Below are positions 35,717 to 42,822 of a DNA stretch of 64,000 nt, one piece after another. The stretch covers positions 312,501-376,500 of the forward strand of contig NQOF01000001.1 of assembly GCA_002270465.1 (NCBI GenBank), given 5' to 3'. The stretch's first letter is position 1; each line of letters begins with the position of its first letter. The translations under genes and the position numbers were made by a program. The notes under the pieces are model-generated. The model saw only the letters and a program-made list of their open reading frames with translations. It was not told where the DNA came from and did no database searches. This DNA comes from Blautia hominis. GTDB lineage: Bacteria > Bacillota > Clostridia > Lachnospirales > Lachnospiraceae.

Positions 35717-35906
35717 CCTGCGTTCCTCCTTCCTCTGATTCTCCATTTAGGTAATCTTTAAGCTTACCCATATTTATAAGATATTTACTTCCCGATTTCC
35801 GATAGACGATCCTGTTCTCCAGGCACCATTTCCTGATACAGCCATAAGACAGACCAGTCTCATCGGCTGCCTGCTGTATCGTCAGCATCCGTGGTACAGT
35901 TCCCAT
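35676..35906 (-). CDS. MerR/excisionase-type small DNA-binding protein
   Basis: A 76-residue protein with a winged-helix pattern: MLTIQQAADETGLSYGCIRK, then WCLENRIVYRKSGSKYLINMGKLKDYL. This is the helix-turn-helix 17/excisionase-like family. The start at 35906 has GGGAGG upstream. It could be the excisionase, though it lies about 5 kb from the integrase inside the early operon, so a regulatory role is equally possible. Confidence 0.75.
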   Translation of the reverse strand: MGTVPRMLTIQQAADETGLSYGCIRKWCLENRIVYRKSGSKYLINMGKLKDYLNGESEEGGTQDAEGNCDIRRDLL

Positions 35907-35921
35907 GCCTCACACCTCCCT

Positions 35922-36326
35922 TTAATAAAAATCCGTAATGCGCAGCTCACCATAATCAAAAATGATAAGATTCTTAAACCTTCTTTTATTTTCCTCGTCA
36001 TAAGTAGTAGCAAAAACACATACTTTTCCTTCTGGAACACCGTCTTTATCTGACAGCGTATAAATGGTATGCAATTTCATTCCCAGAAGAAGGTTTATTG
36101 CCTCCTTTTCACTAACTTCGTGTACAGGAACACCATTATTTCCAATTTTCTTAGCAATATGCTTGACTATTGCGCGTACTCCAATTTCAAATACAGCATT
36201 TTCAAAAGTTTCGCTTTCATCCGCAGTCTCTCGGATCTGGATAGCCATGTATTTCTTATTTCTCAATTCTTCCTCGGTATAACCCTCCGCAAAATCCTCA
36301 ATGAATTCTCTAAATTTTTTCTTCAT
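35922..36326 (-). CDS. Hypothetical early phage protein
   Basis: A 134-residue protein (MKKKFREFIEDFAEGYTEEE... IVKHIAKKIGNNGVPVHEVS... KNLIIFDYGELRITDFY). A helical N-terminal part precedes a beta-rich C-terminal part. No recognised motif. It starts behind a GGAGAAA site and lies between the J-domain gene and the small DNA-binding gene. Confidence 0.6.
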   Translation of the reverse strand: MKKKFREFIEDFAEGYTEEELRNKKYMAIQIRETADESETFENAVFEIGVRAIVKHIAKKIGNNGVPVHEVSEKEAINLLLGMKLHTIYTLSDKDGVPEGKVCVFATTYDEENKRRFKNLIIFDYGELRITDFY

Positions 36327-36374
36327 GATTTTTCTCCTTTATTAATGTAGGTATTGTAAGTATTAACGTTGTAA

Positions 36375-37220
36375 CTACACGCCCCATTCTCTTTTTAATT
36401 GGTTCAGTAGCTTCATTTCCGCCGATGTATCAATTCCTGGGTTACTATCCGGATGATAGGCTTTAGATAGTGTACGGTAAAACTTTTTGAGTGTAATCTT
36501 TTCATCTTCGCTGCAGTTACTAGGAATGCCATCCGTGTAACTACTGTTTGTGCCTCCACTGTAGTTGTTAAAGAATTTATCGTAGTAACTACGGCTGTTC
36601 TCCTTACTCTGCCGCTCATATTGCCTACGTTTTTTATACTCCATCTCTATTTCCCGCAGCTTATCCGGATAATGTAGATTACCAAACACATCATAGCACT
36701 GGTCATATTCATTGCTGGAGGTTCCATACATTTCATTAAATTTGACCTTCTTTGCAGCATATATGGTAGTGATCCGCTCATGCTCCTGATGTACACTGTA
36801 TTCCTCTGTCTGCTGAAATTCAGCGACTACACTGTCCTGGATAGGCTGCAGCTTCCTTTCTATCAGTTCATACATTGCCTTCTCATCTACCTGCAGAGTA
36901 TCCGCCGTGGCTTCTATCTTGCCCCCGCCCCAGTCATACAGGGAGAACATATCTGTTGCCAGGTCATAATAATTGACAGTACATATTGCGAACTGCTTTT
37001 TGCGGACCTTACCGTTCTCCCGGTAACTTTCGTGTATGCTGATTCGGTATGCTTTCCTTATAGGCCGTTCAAACCGTTCATAGCCATAGTGATGATAGTA
37101 GTGACTGCAGTCTTTTCCCATAATGGTACATTGCATAAATTCCGATATCAGTTCTTTGGGATATCCGTTTTTATTCGGCTTTTTTGTCTCTATTTCCTGT
37201 ATTACACAAAACAACTTCAT
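36375..37220 (-). CDS. Phage protein with C-terminal J-domain (DnaJ-like)
   Basis: A 281-residue protein. Residues about 1-125 form a conserved phage domain of unknown role (MKLFCVIQEIETKKPNKNGYP, then RISIHESYRENGKVRKKQFA). A charged helical linker with a Ser/Asn/Gly stretch runs to about 235. The last 45 residues are a J-domain: ITLKKFYRTLSKAYHPDSNP with the HPD signature, then a closing helix (AEMKLLNQLKREWGV). J-domains stimulate DnaK ATPase, so this protein probably recruits the host DnaK chaperone to a phage target, as phages do to remodel replication or repressor complexes. Target unknown. Confidence 0.8.
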   Translation of the reverse strand: MKLFCVIQEIETKKPNKNGYPKELISEFMQCTIMGKDCSHYYHHYGYERFERPIRKAYRISIHESYRENGKVRKKQFAICTVNYYDLATDMFSLYDWGGGKIEATADTLQVDEKAMYELIERKLQPIQDSVVAEFQQTEEYSVHQEHERITTIYAAKKVKFNEMYGTSSNEYDQCYDVFGNLHYPDKLREIEMEYKKRRQYERQSKENSRSYYDKFFNNYSGGTNSSYTDGIPSNCSEDEKITLKKFYRTLSKAYHPDSNPGIDTSAEMKLLNQLKREWGV

Positions 37221-37280
37221 CCTCCATTTCCGGCCTCAATACCCAACAAGGACCCCGAAAATTTTAGGGCACCTCTCATG

Positions 37281-38207
37281 CTATTTGTAAGTAACATTCA
37301 GCTTCTTACCGCTTTCAGATGTAATTTCGGTCGGATAGCCATGACAGTTAAGCCAATCTTCTACCTTACCGCATACACTTTCCTTATACTGCACGTCCAC
37401 TCCACTGTGACCATTCCGGTTATATGGGGTATTCACGCACTCTTCCGCGGAGATCTCTAGTTTACTGATGATTGCCCCTACAGCCTGAGGATGTGGTTTG
37501 CCTGATTTTGAGCATATCCCGAATTTCTCAGCAATGGCTGTCTTGTCGTACAGGTGCTCATCTTCCGTCAGCAATGGAATCCCTGAATCATATCCGGTGC
37601 TTTCTTTGTACAGATTGTTAACCGCTACTGCTATGAATAAGGGGTCAACCCCAGCATCTGTATATGTATCCTTCAGGATCTTGGCTGCGGTATTTACCGG
37701 GGAAGGAATCTGGATGGTATTCGTTGATTTCCTTGCTGTATTGCTAAGTTTCTTCTCTTCTTTCATCCGGAAATACTCATCCATTAACTTATCGTGGATT
37801 TCCCAGGCAAGGTCTGTGTCCATAATCTTAATGAGCTTTGCATAGCCGCGTTCTGATAGTATGTAAATGTGTTCTGATTTGGAAATCTGCATTTGGGTGT
37901 ACCCCAACTGTTCCAATAATTGTTGTGCGTCTTGTGCACAGCTATAAAAATGTGGTCGTTCCGAACGACTACTTTCTAAATTGTTATCGTTCAGAACGAT
38001 AGCTTTTAAATCAATAATATCCACTGCCAATTTGAATCTTTTGATATTCCGGTTAATCAGTTCCCTGACATGTTTAATTTCAATCCCATGTATCTCTGCC
38101 ACCGTCTTATCTGAGATGCATTTCGCATTCTCCCCGAAACCTCCAGCTACCACTGGGATCTCTTTTCCCATAAATTTCTGACTTCCTGATACTCTTAATT
38201 CGTTCAT
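37281..38207 (-). CDS. ORF6N-domain antirepressor
   Basis: A 308-residue protein. Residues about 25-140 match the ORF6N domain (VAEIHGIEIKHVRELINRNI, then SEHIYILSERGYAKLIKIMD, ending AWEIHDKLMDEYFRM). The C-terminal half (about 165-300) is a second domain typical of phage antirepressors (YDKTAIAEKFGICSKSGKPH). Such proteins inactivate or bypass the CI repressor on induction. It is the second gene of the rightmost lytic operon after the Cro-like gene, and an operator palindrome precedes it. Its coding sequence also carries two near-identical palindromes. Confidence 0.85.
   Translation of the reverse strand: MNELRVSGSQKFMGKEIPVVAGGFGENAKCISDKTVAEIHGIEIKHVRELINRNIKRFKLAVDIIDLKAIVLNDNNLESSRSERPHFYSCAQDAQQLLEQLGYTQMQISKSEHIYILSERGYAKLIKIMDTDLAWEIHDKLMDEYFRMKEEKKLSNTARKSTNTIQIPSPVNTAAKILKDTYTDAGVDPLFIAVAVNNLYKESTGYDSGIPLLTEDEHLYDKTAIAEKFGICSKSGKPHPQAVGAIISKLEISAEECVNTPYNRNGHSGVDVQYKESVCGKVEDWLNCHGYPTEITSESGKKLNVTYK
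37956..38000. promoter_or_regulatory. Two intragenic palindromes in the antirepressor gene
   Basis: GTCGTTCCGAACGAC at 37956-37970 and ATCGTTCAGAACGAT at 37986-38000 share the core TCGTTCNGAACGA, with centres 30 bases apart. They differ from the operators of both repressor switches. They are candidate binding sites of an unknown regulator inside the coding region. Confidence 0.4.
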
Positions 38208-38231
38208 AATTTTCTCCTTTCATTAAATCAA

Positions 38232-38250
38232 TGTCACTTAACGAGTGACA
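38232..38250. promoter_or_regulatory. Switch A operator before the antirepressor
   Basis: TGTCACTTAACGAGTGACA, a 19-base palindrome overlapping the end of the Cro-like gene and lying 25 bases before the antirepressor start. Its outer arms match the operator at 38481-38499. Confidence 0.6.
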
Positions 38251-38447
38251 TCTTGAGCAAAAAAAATTTCGATTGGATTTTCGATAGATAGCTCTCTAAT
38301 CATAATTTCAATCTCATCACTATCAAAAATACCTTTTTTCATTTTACCGTAAAATGTTTTAGGGGTTACTCCAAGTAGTCTGGCCACACCAGATTGCGAT
38401 AGCCCATTTTTTGCAATTATCCCTCTTAGGCTGTTTGTATCAACCAT
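38238..38447 (-). CDS. Cro-like helix-turn-helix protein
   Basis: A 69-residue protein starting MVDTNSLRGIIAKNGLSQSG at 38447 behind GGAGG. The helix-turn-helix is SQSGVARLLGVTPKTFYGKM. It is divergent from the CI-like repressor and leads the lytic early operon (antirepressor, J-domain protein, replication). A TTGACA-17-TATTAT promoter precedes it, overlapped by operator palindromes, so it is repressed in the lysogen and probably acts as the lytic partner of the switch. Confidence 0.8.
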   Translation of the reverse strand: MVDTNSLRGIIAKNGLSQSGVARLLGVTPKTFYGKMKKGIFDSDEIEIMIRELSIENPIEIFFAQDVTR

Positions 38448-38480
38448 AATTATTAACCCTCCTTTCTCCACGCTACTTTT

Positions 38481-38532
38481 TGTCACTCATTGCGTGACAC
38501 CATAATATCACTCCACTTGTAACGTGTCAAGT
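38481..38532 (-). promoter_or_regulatory. Switch A lytic promoter with operators
   Basis: Minus-strand TTGACA (38525-38530), 17 bases, TATTAT (38502-38507). A palindrome TGTCACTCATTGCGTGACA (38481-38499) covers the start point, and a second imperfect one, ACTTG...CAAGT (38515-38532), covers the -35 box. Repressor bound here would block the lytic operon. Confidence 0.7.
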
Positions 38533-38551
38533 GCATTTTTTTATTTTTTTG

Positions 38552-38579
38552 TTGCATATTAAGTAATTTATGTTATAAT
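38552..38579 (+). promoter_or_regulatory. Promoter of the CI-like repressor (switch A)
   Basis: TTGCAT (38552-38557), 16 bases, TATAAT (38574-38579), about 25 bases before the repressor ATG. Confidence 0.6.
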
Positions 38580-38604
38580 GTATCTATACTCGGGAGGCAA
38601 AATT

Positions 38605-38970
38605 ATGGGATTAAAAGAAAATATTAAAGCGAAGCGAATAGAAAAACAAATGACATTGGAAGAATTAGCATGTAAAGTAGGCGTAAGTCGGCAAACTATC
38701 CAGAGATATGAAAGCGGCACAATCAGCAACATACCTTCTGATAAAATTGAATTAATGGCAAAAGCGCTTGAAACTACACCTGCCTATTTAATGGGATGGA
38801 GTGATAGGTCTTCCTCTGAAGAAGTCATCGCTAATATAATGTATGACGTAATGATTAATGAGGACATGCAAATATTATTAGAAAAGACAAAAAAAATGAA
38901 TAAAAATACTTTTAAGCGTTTATCAAGATATGCTGATTTTCTTTTAGAAGAAGAAAAGGAGGAGAAATAA
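38605..38970 (+). CDS. CI-like lysogeny repressor, switch A
   Basis: A 121-residue XRE protein starting at 38605 (GGGAGG nine bases upstream). Helix-turn-helix at about 10-60: MTLEELACKVGVSRQTIQRYE then IPSDKIELMAKALETTPAYLMGW. The rest is a short helical dimerisation region with no S24 peptidase, so it is not cleaved by RecA; inactivation would depend on the antirepressor. Divergent from the Cro-like gene, with operators in between. Confidence 0.85.
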   Translation: MGLKENIKAKRIEKQMTLEELACKVGVSRQTIQRYESGTISNIPSDKIELMAKALETTPAYLMGWSDRSSSEEVIANIMYDVMINEDMQILLEKTKKMNKNTFKRLSRYADFLLEEEKEEK

Positions 38971-38980
38971 TCTCTCCTCC
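38958..38980. terminator. Bidirectional hairpin between converging genes
   Basis: GGAGGAGA (38958-38965) and TCTCCTCC (38973-38980) with a seven-base loop. On the minus strand it is followed by a T/C-rich tract (TTTTCTTCTTCT), so it can stop the transcript of the 41-residue gene; it overlaps the end of the CI-like gene. Confidence 0.5.
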
Positions 38981-38983
38981 CGT

Positions 38984-39109
38984 TTAGCCATGTAATTCAA
39001 TTTCTCTTTTAATAAGATTAATGAGTATCCTCAAAAATGACACACTCTTCACTTTACGCACCAAAATTGATATAGTTTCTTGATATTCATTAGCATCGTC
39101 CGTATTCAT
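38984..39109 (-). CDS. 41-residue peptide of switch B
   Basis: A 41-residue frame (start MNTDDANEYQETISILVRKV, end KREIELHG) with a strong AAAGGAGG site six bases before the ATG. The amphipathic helix RILINLIKREIEL is visible; no helix-turn-helix. It has its own TTGACA-17-TATATT promoter controlled by palindromes shared with the divergent XRE gene at 39327. By position it replaces a cro gene. It may be a peptide antirepressor or toxin-like effector; neither can be shown. Confidence 0.6.
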   Translation of the reverse strand: MNTDDANEYQETISILVRKVKSVSFLRILINLIKREIELHG

Positions 39110-39152
39110 ATAGCTCCTCCTTTAGAATTAATAAATTGGTTATCATAATATG

Positions 39153-39206
39153 TAAAGCAATTGCTCTTGTTATTAATAATATATCAAGAGCAATTGCTCT
39201 TGTCAA
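39153..39206 (-). promoter_or_regulatory. Switch B minus-strand promoter with two operators
   Basis: TTGACA (39201-39206), 17 bases, TATATT (39178-39183). The perfect 18-base palindrome CAAGAGCAATTGCTCTTG (39185-39202) fills the spacer. A second copy, TAAAGCAATTGCTCTTGT (39153-39170), lies downstream with its centre 33 bases away. Confidence 0.75.
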
Positions 39207-39256
39207 GCTATATTGCTGGTTTCCATTATTTACCATTATTAATGAAACTATTCTTC

Positions 39257-39307
39257 TTGCCTTAGTGTTTGAGAAGATATATAATTAATATAAAGCAAAT
39301 GCTCTTG
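39257..39307 (+). promoter_or_regulatory. Switch B plus-strand promoter with operator
   Basis: TTGCCT (39257-39262), 17 bases, TATAAT (39280-39285), then a third operator copy TAAAGCAAATGCTCTTG (39291-39307) over the start point. The single mismatch to the other copies suggests weaker binding and negative autoregulation. Confidence 0.7.
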
Positions 39308-39326
39308 ATATAGACGGAGGTATGAA

Positions 39327-39803
39327 ATGGACGAAAATTATATAGGAAATAGGATTAAGCAATGTCGCTTAGAAAAAAAAATGACTCAAAAACAATTGGG
39401 AAAGATTATGGGAATATCTGAGACACTAATCAGTCAGTATGAAAGAGGAAAACGGAATCCCAAAGTAGATCAATTGAGAAAAATAGCAGATGCACTAAAT
39501 ATTCCCTACAACTATCTTGTTACAGAACCAGATAAGGAAAATCTACACCAAAGAAAAGGACCAATTGAAATATTGGACGTAGACCGTCTAACCGTTTCAG
39601 GGGGTAATGACGACAAAACAACACGACTATATAGTGAAACACTGAAGTTTTTACTTAAAATCCTTCAACTTAAATCAGGACATATAGATTCAATTTCAAC
39701 TAATAAACGGGAGGATTACACTTCTCTAATAAACAGTTTTTCTGAAGAAGAATTAAAAGAAATTGTTGCTTTTGTCAAAAGTATCTCTACTGAAGAACTA
39801 TAA
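39327..39803 (+). CDS. Second XRE repressor, switch B
   Basis: A 158-residue XRE protein with a GGAGG site before the ATG at 39327. Helix-turn-helix at about 8-62: MTQKQLGKIMGISETLISQYE, then NPKVDQLRKIADALNIPYNYL. The C-terminal part is helical with no peptidase motif and ends SEEELKEIVAFVKSISTEEL. It is divergent from a 41-residue gene, and three palindromes between and around the promoters form a complete autoregulated switch separate from switch A. The lipoprotein gene follows 77 bases downstream on the same strand. It may control the cargo, or add a second immunity specificity. Confidence 0.85.
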   Translation: MDENYIGNRIKQCRLEKKMTQKQLGKIMGISETLISQYERGKRNPKVDQLRKIADALNIPYNYLVTEPDKENLHQRKGPIEILDVDRLTVSGGNDDKTTRLYSETLKFLLKILQLKSGHIDSISTNKREDYTSLINSFSEEELKEIVAFVKSISTEEL

Positions 39804-39880
39804 ATCTATTTATATTATATATTTTATAACAATTAATTCGCTTTGGCGTTTTAATCAAATTCATAAACTGGGGGAATTAT

Positions 39881-41086
39881 ATGAAAAAGAAACTTTTATT
39901 ATTACTCTTTTGCCTATTGATAACCGGTTGCGCAAGTGCCGATAAAAAAGAGAAAACCATTGACCATTCAAAAAAGGATGAAATATCGACTGACAAGGAT
40001 ACTTCTGAAAATTTATCTTCCGAAAGTGTCGAAGGTATTATAAATAAATTTAAAAAAGGTAAGATACCTATCCAATACAGTATTATATATACCAATGAAA
40101 CAGATCCCAATGGATCAGGTAGCCATGATTATCTCGAAAAAGGTAATTTTTCTGATTCTAGGATAGAAAGTAATTTTGATAAACAAGAACCGTTAAGTGG
40201 CACCATAGAAGTATTCAATGATAACGAAAAGGCCAAGCAACGCGCTGAACGTCTAAAAGATTTAGAAAATGGTGAAACTATTGATAATTTTCCTAATAGA
40301 ATTTTATCCGGTAAAATATTGATACGACTTAGTGGGGATTATACTGAAGAACAGCTCGAACAATTCGTTAATATAATAGACGGTGAGTTATTGATAGAAG
40401 AATTAGGGTCTGAAATCAATTTAGATGACTACCCAACTGCAACATATGATGAGATATTGACAGGGAAATATAACGGTCAGACTGTATGTATAGACGCTAT
40501 CATTGACAGAATAAGCAAGCCCAGCAAAAGTATTTTAGATTTCGCCCTATGGCTGCCTTCTGGGGAAACATACATTTATGATGGCTCATGTCGGTTGCCC
40601 TATAAGGTAGAAGAGACCATCAAATCAGTTTTTGATAATGCAAATAATGGTGATATAATAAAATACGCAACTCAAATACATAAAGACGGATCCTTTGGTA
40701 TTACTGGAATAATTGATGCTGAGGTTATTGGACAGCAAAATCTCGACGATGTGTATGCTGCATATAAAGAAAATTGCATAGATATAAATTATGAAGATCT
40801 GCAGCGAAATCAAAGCGATTACAGCGGAACCAATTTTAAAGTTTCTGGAACTGTTTTTCAAATTGTAGATGAATCGTCATTGAGTGCAGAATATCTGATA
40901 TCAACTGATTCAGGCTACATATATGTTACATGGTACGACAATTCAACTGCTAGGGGAAGTAGATTTTTAGAGAATGATAGTGTATCTATATACGGAAAAT
41001 TTAGTACGCTAAAAACTTACGACACTTTAATTGACCAAAAAACGGTGCCCGAAATATCTGTTACTTTTATGGAGCTTAACCAATAA
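39881..41086 (+). CDS. Prophage-encoded lipoprotein, candidate lysogenic conversion/superinfection exclusion gene
   Basis: A 401-residue lipoprotein. The signal peptide is MKKKLLLLLFCLLITGC with lipobox LITGC (Cys at residue 17), followed by an acidic Ser/Lys linker. Residues about 45-165 form one alpha/beta domain (GTIEVFNDNEKAKQRAERLK). Two later beta-rich stretches, about 190-285 and 300-395, look like tandem OB-type folds (GQTVCIDAIIDRISKPSKS and FKVSGTVFQIVDESS, each ending in a strand pair). It lies in the lysogeny region downstream of a repressor on the same strand, so it is probably expressed in the lysogen. Surface lipoproteins in this position often exclude superinfecting phages; that role here is inferred. 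Confidence 0.7.
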   Translation: MKKKLLLLLFCLLITGCASADKKEKTIDHSKKDEISTDKDTSENLSSESVEGIINKFKKGKIPIQYSIIYTNETDPNGSGSHDYLEKGNFSDSRIESNFDKQEPLSGTIEVFNDNEKAKQRAERLKDLENGETIDNFPNRILSGKILIRLSGDYTEEQLEQFVNIIDGELLIEELGSEINLDDYPTATYDEILTGKYNGQTVCIDAIIDRISKPSKSILDFALWLPSGETYIYDGSCRLPYKVEETIKSVFDNANNGDIIKYATQIHKDGSFGITGIIDAEVIGQQNLDDVYAAYKENCIDINYEDLQRNQSDYSGTNFKVSGTVFQIVDESSLSAEYLISTDSGYIYVTWYDNSTARGSRFLENDSVSIYGKFSTLKTYDTLIDQKTVPEISVTFMELNQ

Positions 41087-41099
41087 CTTATAAAAAACC

Positions 41100-41128
41100 G
41101 CCCCGGTGCGCCAACACCAGGACGGCCA
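41100..41128. terminator. Hairpin after the lipoprotein gene
   Basis: Imperfect inverted repeat CCGCCCCGGTG/CACCAGGACGG shortly after the lipoprotein stop and before the integrase leader. No long T-run on the plus strand, but AAAAAA precedes it, giving a T-run on the minus strand. Confidence 0.45.
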
Positions 41129-41253
41129 TATCTCCTGAGAGATACTTCATTAACTTCGCAATTAATATTGTATCATCTCCGGAACAGCCACGCAAGCGGA
41201 ACAAAAGTTCGCTGGCTGTTATTTTTATACCCATTTTTAAGGAGGATAATATT

Positions 41254-42600
41254 ATGGCAAGTGTAAGAAAAAGAGGAAATGGATACCAGATAACGGTAAG
41301 CAACGGCCGACGTGCTGACGGCAGCCAAATATTAGAAATGATGACCTATACTCCAGATCCAGGTATGACAAAACGGCAGATTGAGAAAAAGCTGGAAGAA
41401 GTAAAAGTGGATTTTGAAAGAGAAGTACGCTCCGGCCAGAACGTCAAAGGTAAACGCATGACACTGAAAGAACTGTCAGAACTATATATGGAAGATATGA
41501 AGCCCACTGGTGATGAAGATAAAGATTTCATGTCTATCACCACCTGGGCCAACTACAAGACCACTCTCCGGCTCCGTGTCGTTCCCAGGCTAGGGCATCT
41601 GAAGATAGGCAATATCATACAGAAAACATTGAATGACTATGCGAAGGAGCTCCGCAAGGATGGGGTTAGGAAAGACGGCAAACCAGGTGGCCTCTCTGAA
41701 AACACCATACATAAAGACTGTTGCCTGGTCAGTTCTATGCTGTCCTACGCCGTAGGAGAAGGCCTGCTGGAGATAAACCCTATCCTCTACGCTGGCAAGC
41801 AGAAACACTCCAGGAAGCCCCGTAGAGAGTATAAGGTGGACTATTTTACCATTGACCAGACAAAAGCCTTCCTGTGGGCACTGGACAACCCCATCGGCAT
41901 AAAACACAAAGCTCATGACCGGGTACACAAGAACGGTAAAACTTATCATGTGCCTGAATACCTGCAGGAATGGCAACTTTCACTCCAGTGGCGTGCTTAC
42001 TTTTACATGGCACTCTTTATAGGGGACCGGCGGGGTGAAAACATATCATTTACCTGGGAAGATATTGATTTTGAAACCGGTGAGGTCATGATCAATAAAT
42101 CAACTGCATATGCCGAACGGCAGATACACCATAAAAGTACAAAGACATATCAATCAAGAGTACCTGTAATACCGGATATAGTGGTAAATATCTTGAAGCA
42201 ATGGAAATCCGAACAACAACGCATGTGTTTGGAACAGGGATCTTACTGGCAGGGATACCGTGGAAAAGATTTTGACAAGAACTATGTCTTTATCCAGGAG
42301 AATGGAAAGCAAATGCATCCATCAAGCCCTTACCACATGTTTAAGAAAATTATCCGGATATACAATGAGAATATTGCCACAGATGAGGAACACATGATAC
42401 CTCCGGATGCCACTCAGCACGATCTCCGGCACACCGCTGCATCCATCCTTATCTCAAATAACATGGATCCTCGCTCCGTGGCTGGTGTCCTGGGGCATTC
42501 TAACCCATCAACCACTCTAAACATCTACTCCTATTTCTTCAAAACAAAGAATCAGGAGGCAGCAGATATCATGAAAAGCTCCCTTTTAAACGCAAAATAA
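41254..42600 (+). CDS. Tyrosine-family phage integrase
   Basis: A 448-residue integrase starting at 41254 behind AAGGAGG. N-terminal arm-binding domain (about 1-60), SAM-like core-binding domain (about 70-185), catalytic domain from about 195. All catalytic residues are present: Arg in GDRRGE (about R260), Lys in HHKSTKTYQ, HDLRH (about 389-393), His in LGHSNPS (about H415) and Tyr in LNIYSYF (about Y425). It inserts the phage into the tRNA-Thr 3' end; attR starts about 100 bases downstream, and arm-site repeats overlap the gap after its stop. Confidence 0.95.
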   Translation: MASVRKRGNGYQITVSNGRRADGSQILEMMTYTPDPGMTKRQIEKKLEEVKVDFEREVRSGQNVKGKRMTLKELSELYMEDMKPTGDEDKDFMSITTWANYKTTLRLRVVPRLGHLKIGNIIQKTLNDYAKELRKDGVRKDGKPGGLSENTIHKDCCLVSSMLSYAVGEGLLEINPILYAGKQKHSRKPRREYKVDYFTIDQTKAFLWALDNPIGIKHKAHDRVHKNGKTYHVPEYLQEWQLSLQWRAYFYMALFIGDRRGENISFTWEDIDFETGEVMINKSTAYAERQIHHKSTKTYQSRVPVIPDIVVNILKQWKSEQQRMCLEQGSYWQGYRGKDFDKNYVFIQENGKQMHPSSPYHMFKKIIRIYNENIATDEEHMIPPDATQHDLRHTAASILISNNMDPRSVAGVLGHSNPSTTLNIYSYFFKTKNQEAADIMKSSLLNAK

Positions 42601-42605
42601 TCCGC

Positions 42606-42624
42606 GTTAGTCATATGTTAGTCA
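42606..42624 (+). promoter_or_regulatory. Integrase arm-type sites, right arm
   Basis: GTTAGTCA at 42606-42613 and 42617-42624, same orientation and 11-base spacing as the pair at 4891-4909. They lie between the integrase stop and attR. Confidence 0.6.
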
Positions 42625-42669
42625 AGCCACCAAAACCGCCCTCCCCGGACGGTTTTTCTCTCCCTTAAA

Positions 42670-42698
42670 ACAACAAAAAACCCTTGAATTTTCAAGGG
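42670..42698 (-). terminator. Phage-supplied terminator of tRNA-Thr
   Basis: Stem CCCTTGAA/TTCAAGGG (42681-42698) followed on the minus strand by a T-run. It is almost the same as the host terminator left at attL (4691-4722) but differs in the two loop bases and flanks, so it came with the phage and restores termination of the rebuilt tRNA gene. Confidence 0.75.
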
Positions 42699-42704
42699 TT
42701 CCCA

Positions 42705-42749
42705 TCAAGCTGCCTAGCGGATTTGAACCGCCGACCTCCGCCTTACCAA
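42705..42749. repeat. attR core
   Basis: 45 bases identical to attL (4729-4773), overlapping the 3' 42 bases of tRNA-Thr. Recombination between the two would release a phage genome of about 38 kb and restore one tRNA copy. Confidence 0.93.
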
Positions 42750-42780
42750 GGCGACGCTCTACCAACTGAGCCAAGGCAGC
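42708..42780 (-). tRNA. tRNA-Thr (anticodon GGT)
   Basis: A complete 73-base cloverleaf: acceptor GCTGCCT/AGGCAGC, D stem GCTC/GAGC, anticodon stem TCGCC/GGCGG with loop TTGGTAA (anticodon GGT, codons ACC and ACU), T stem with loop TTCAAAT, and discriminator T. CCA is not encoded. The 5' part is host DNA and the 3' part is supplied by the phage. The host promoter upstream is intact. Confidence 0.95.
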
Positions 42781-42822
42781 ATTCCTTGTGATGCGCTGTA
42801 TAACTCGTCATCACAATTAAGA

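Larger units (their letters stand above)
4729..42749. mobile_element. Intact siphovirus prophage integrated in tRNA-Thr(GGT)
   Basis: About 38 kb bounded by a 45-bp direct repeat. It holds all modules of a temperate long-tailed phage in canonical order: integrase next to attR, lysogeny switch, replication, HNH/terminase, HK97-type portal, protease and capsid, tail genes, receptor binding, lysis. All structural reading frames look open and complete, so it is plausibly inducible. The HNH gene beside an HK97-type terminase suggests cos packaging (inference). Confidence 0.93.

Noticed and set aside
38984-39109. Antisense control of the CI-like repressor by the transcript of the 41-residue gene
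   Set aside because: A hairpin with T/C-rich tail at the end of the CI gene probably terminates that transcript, so antisense reading of the repressor is not supported.
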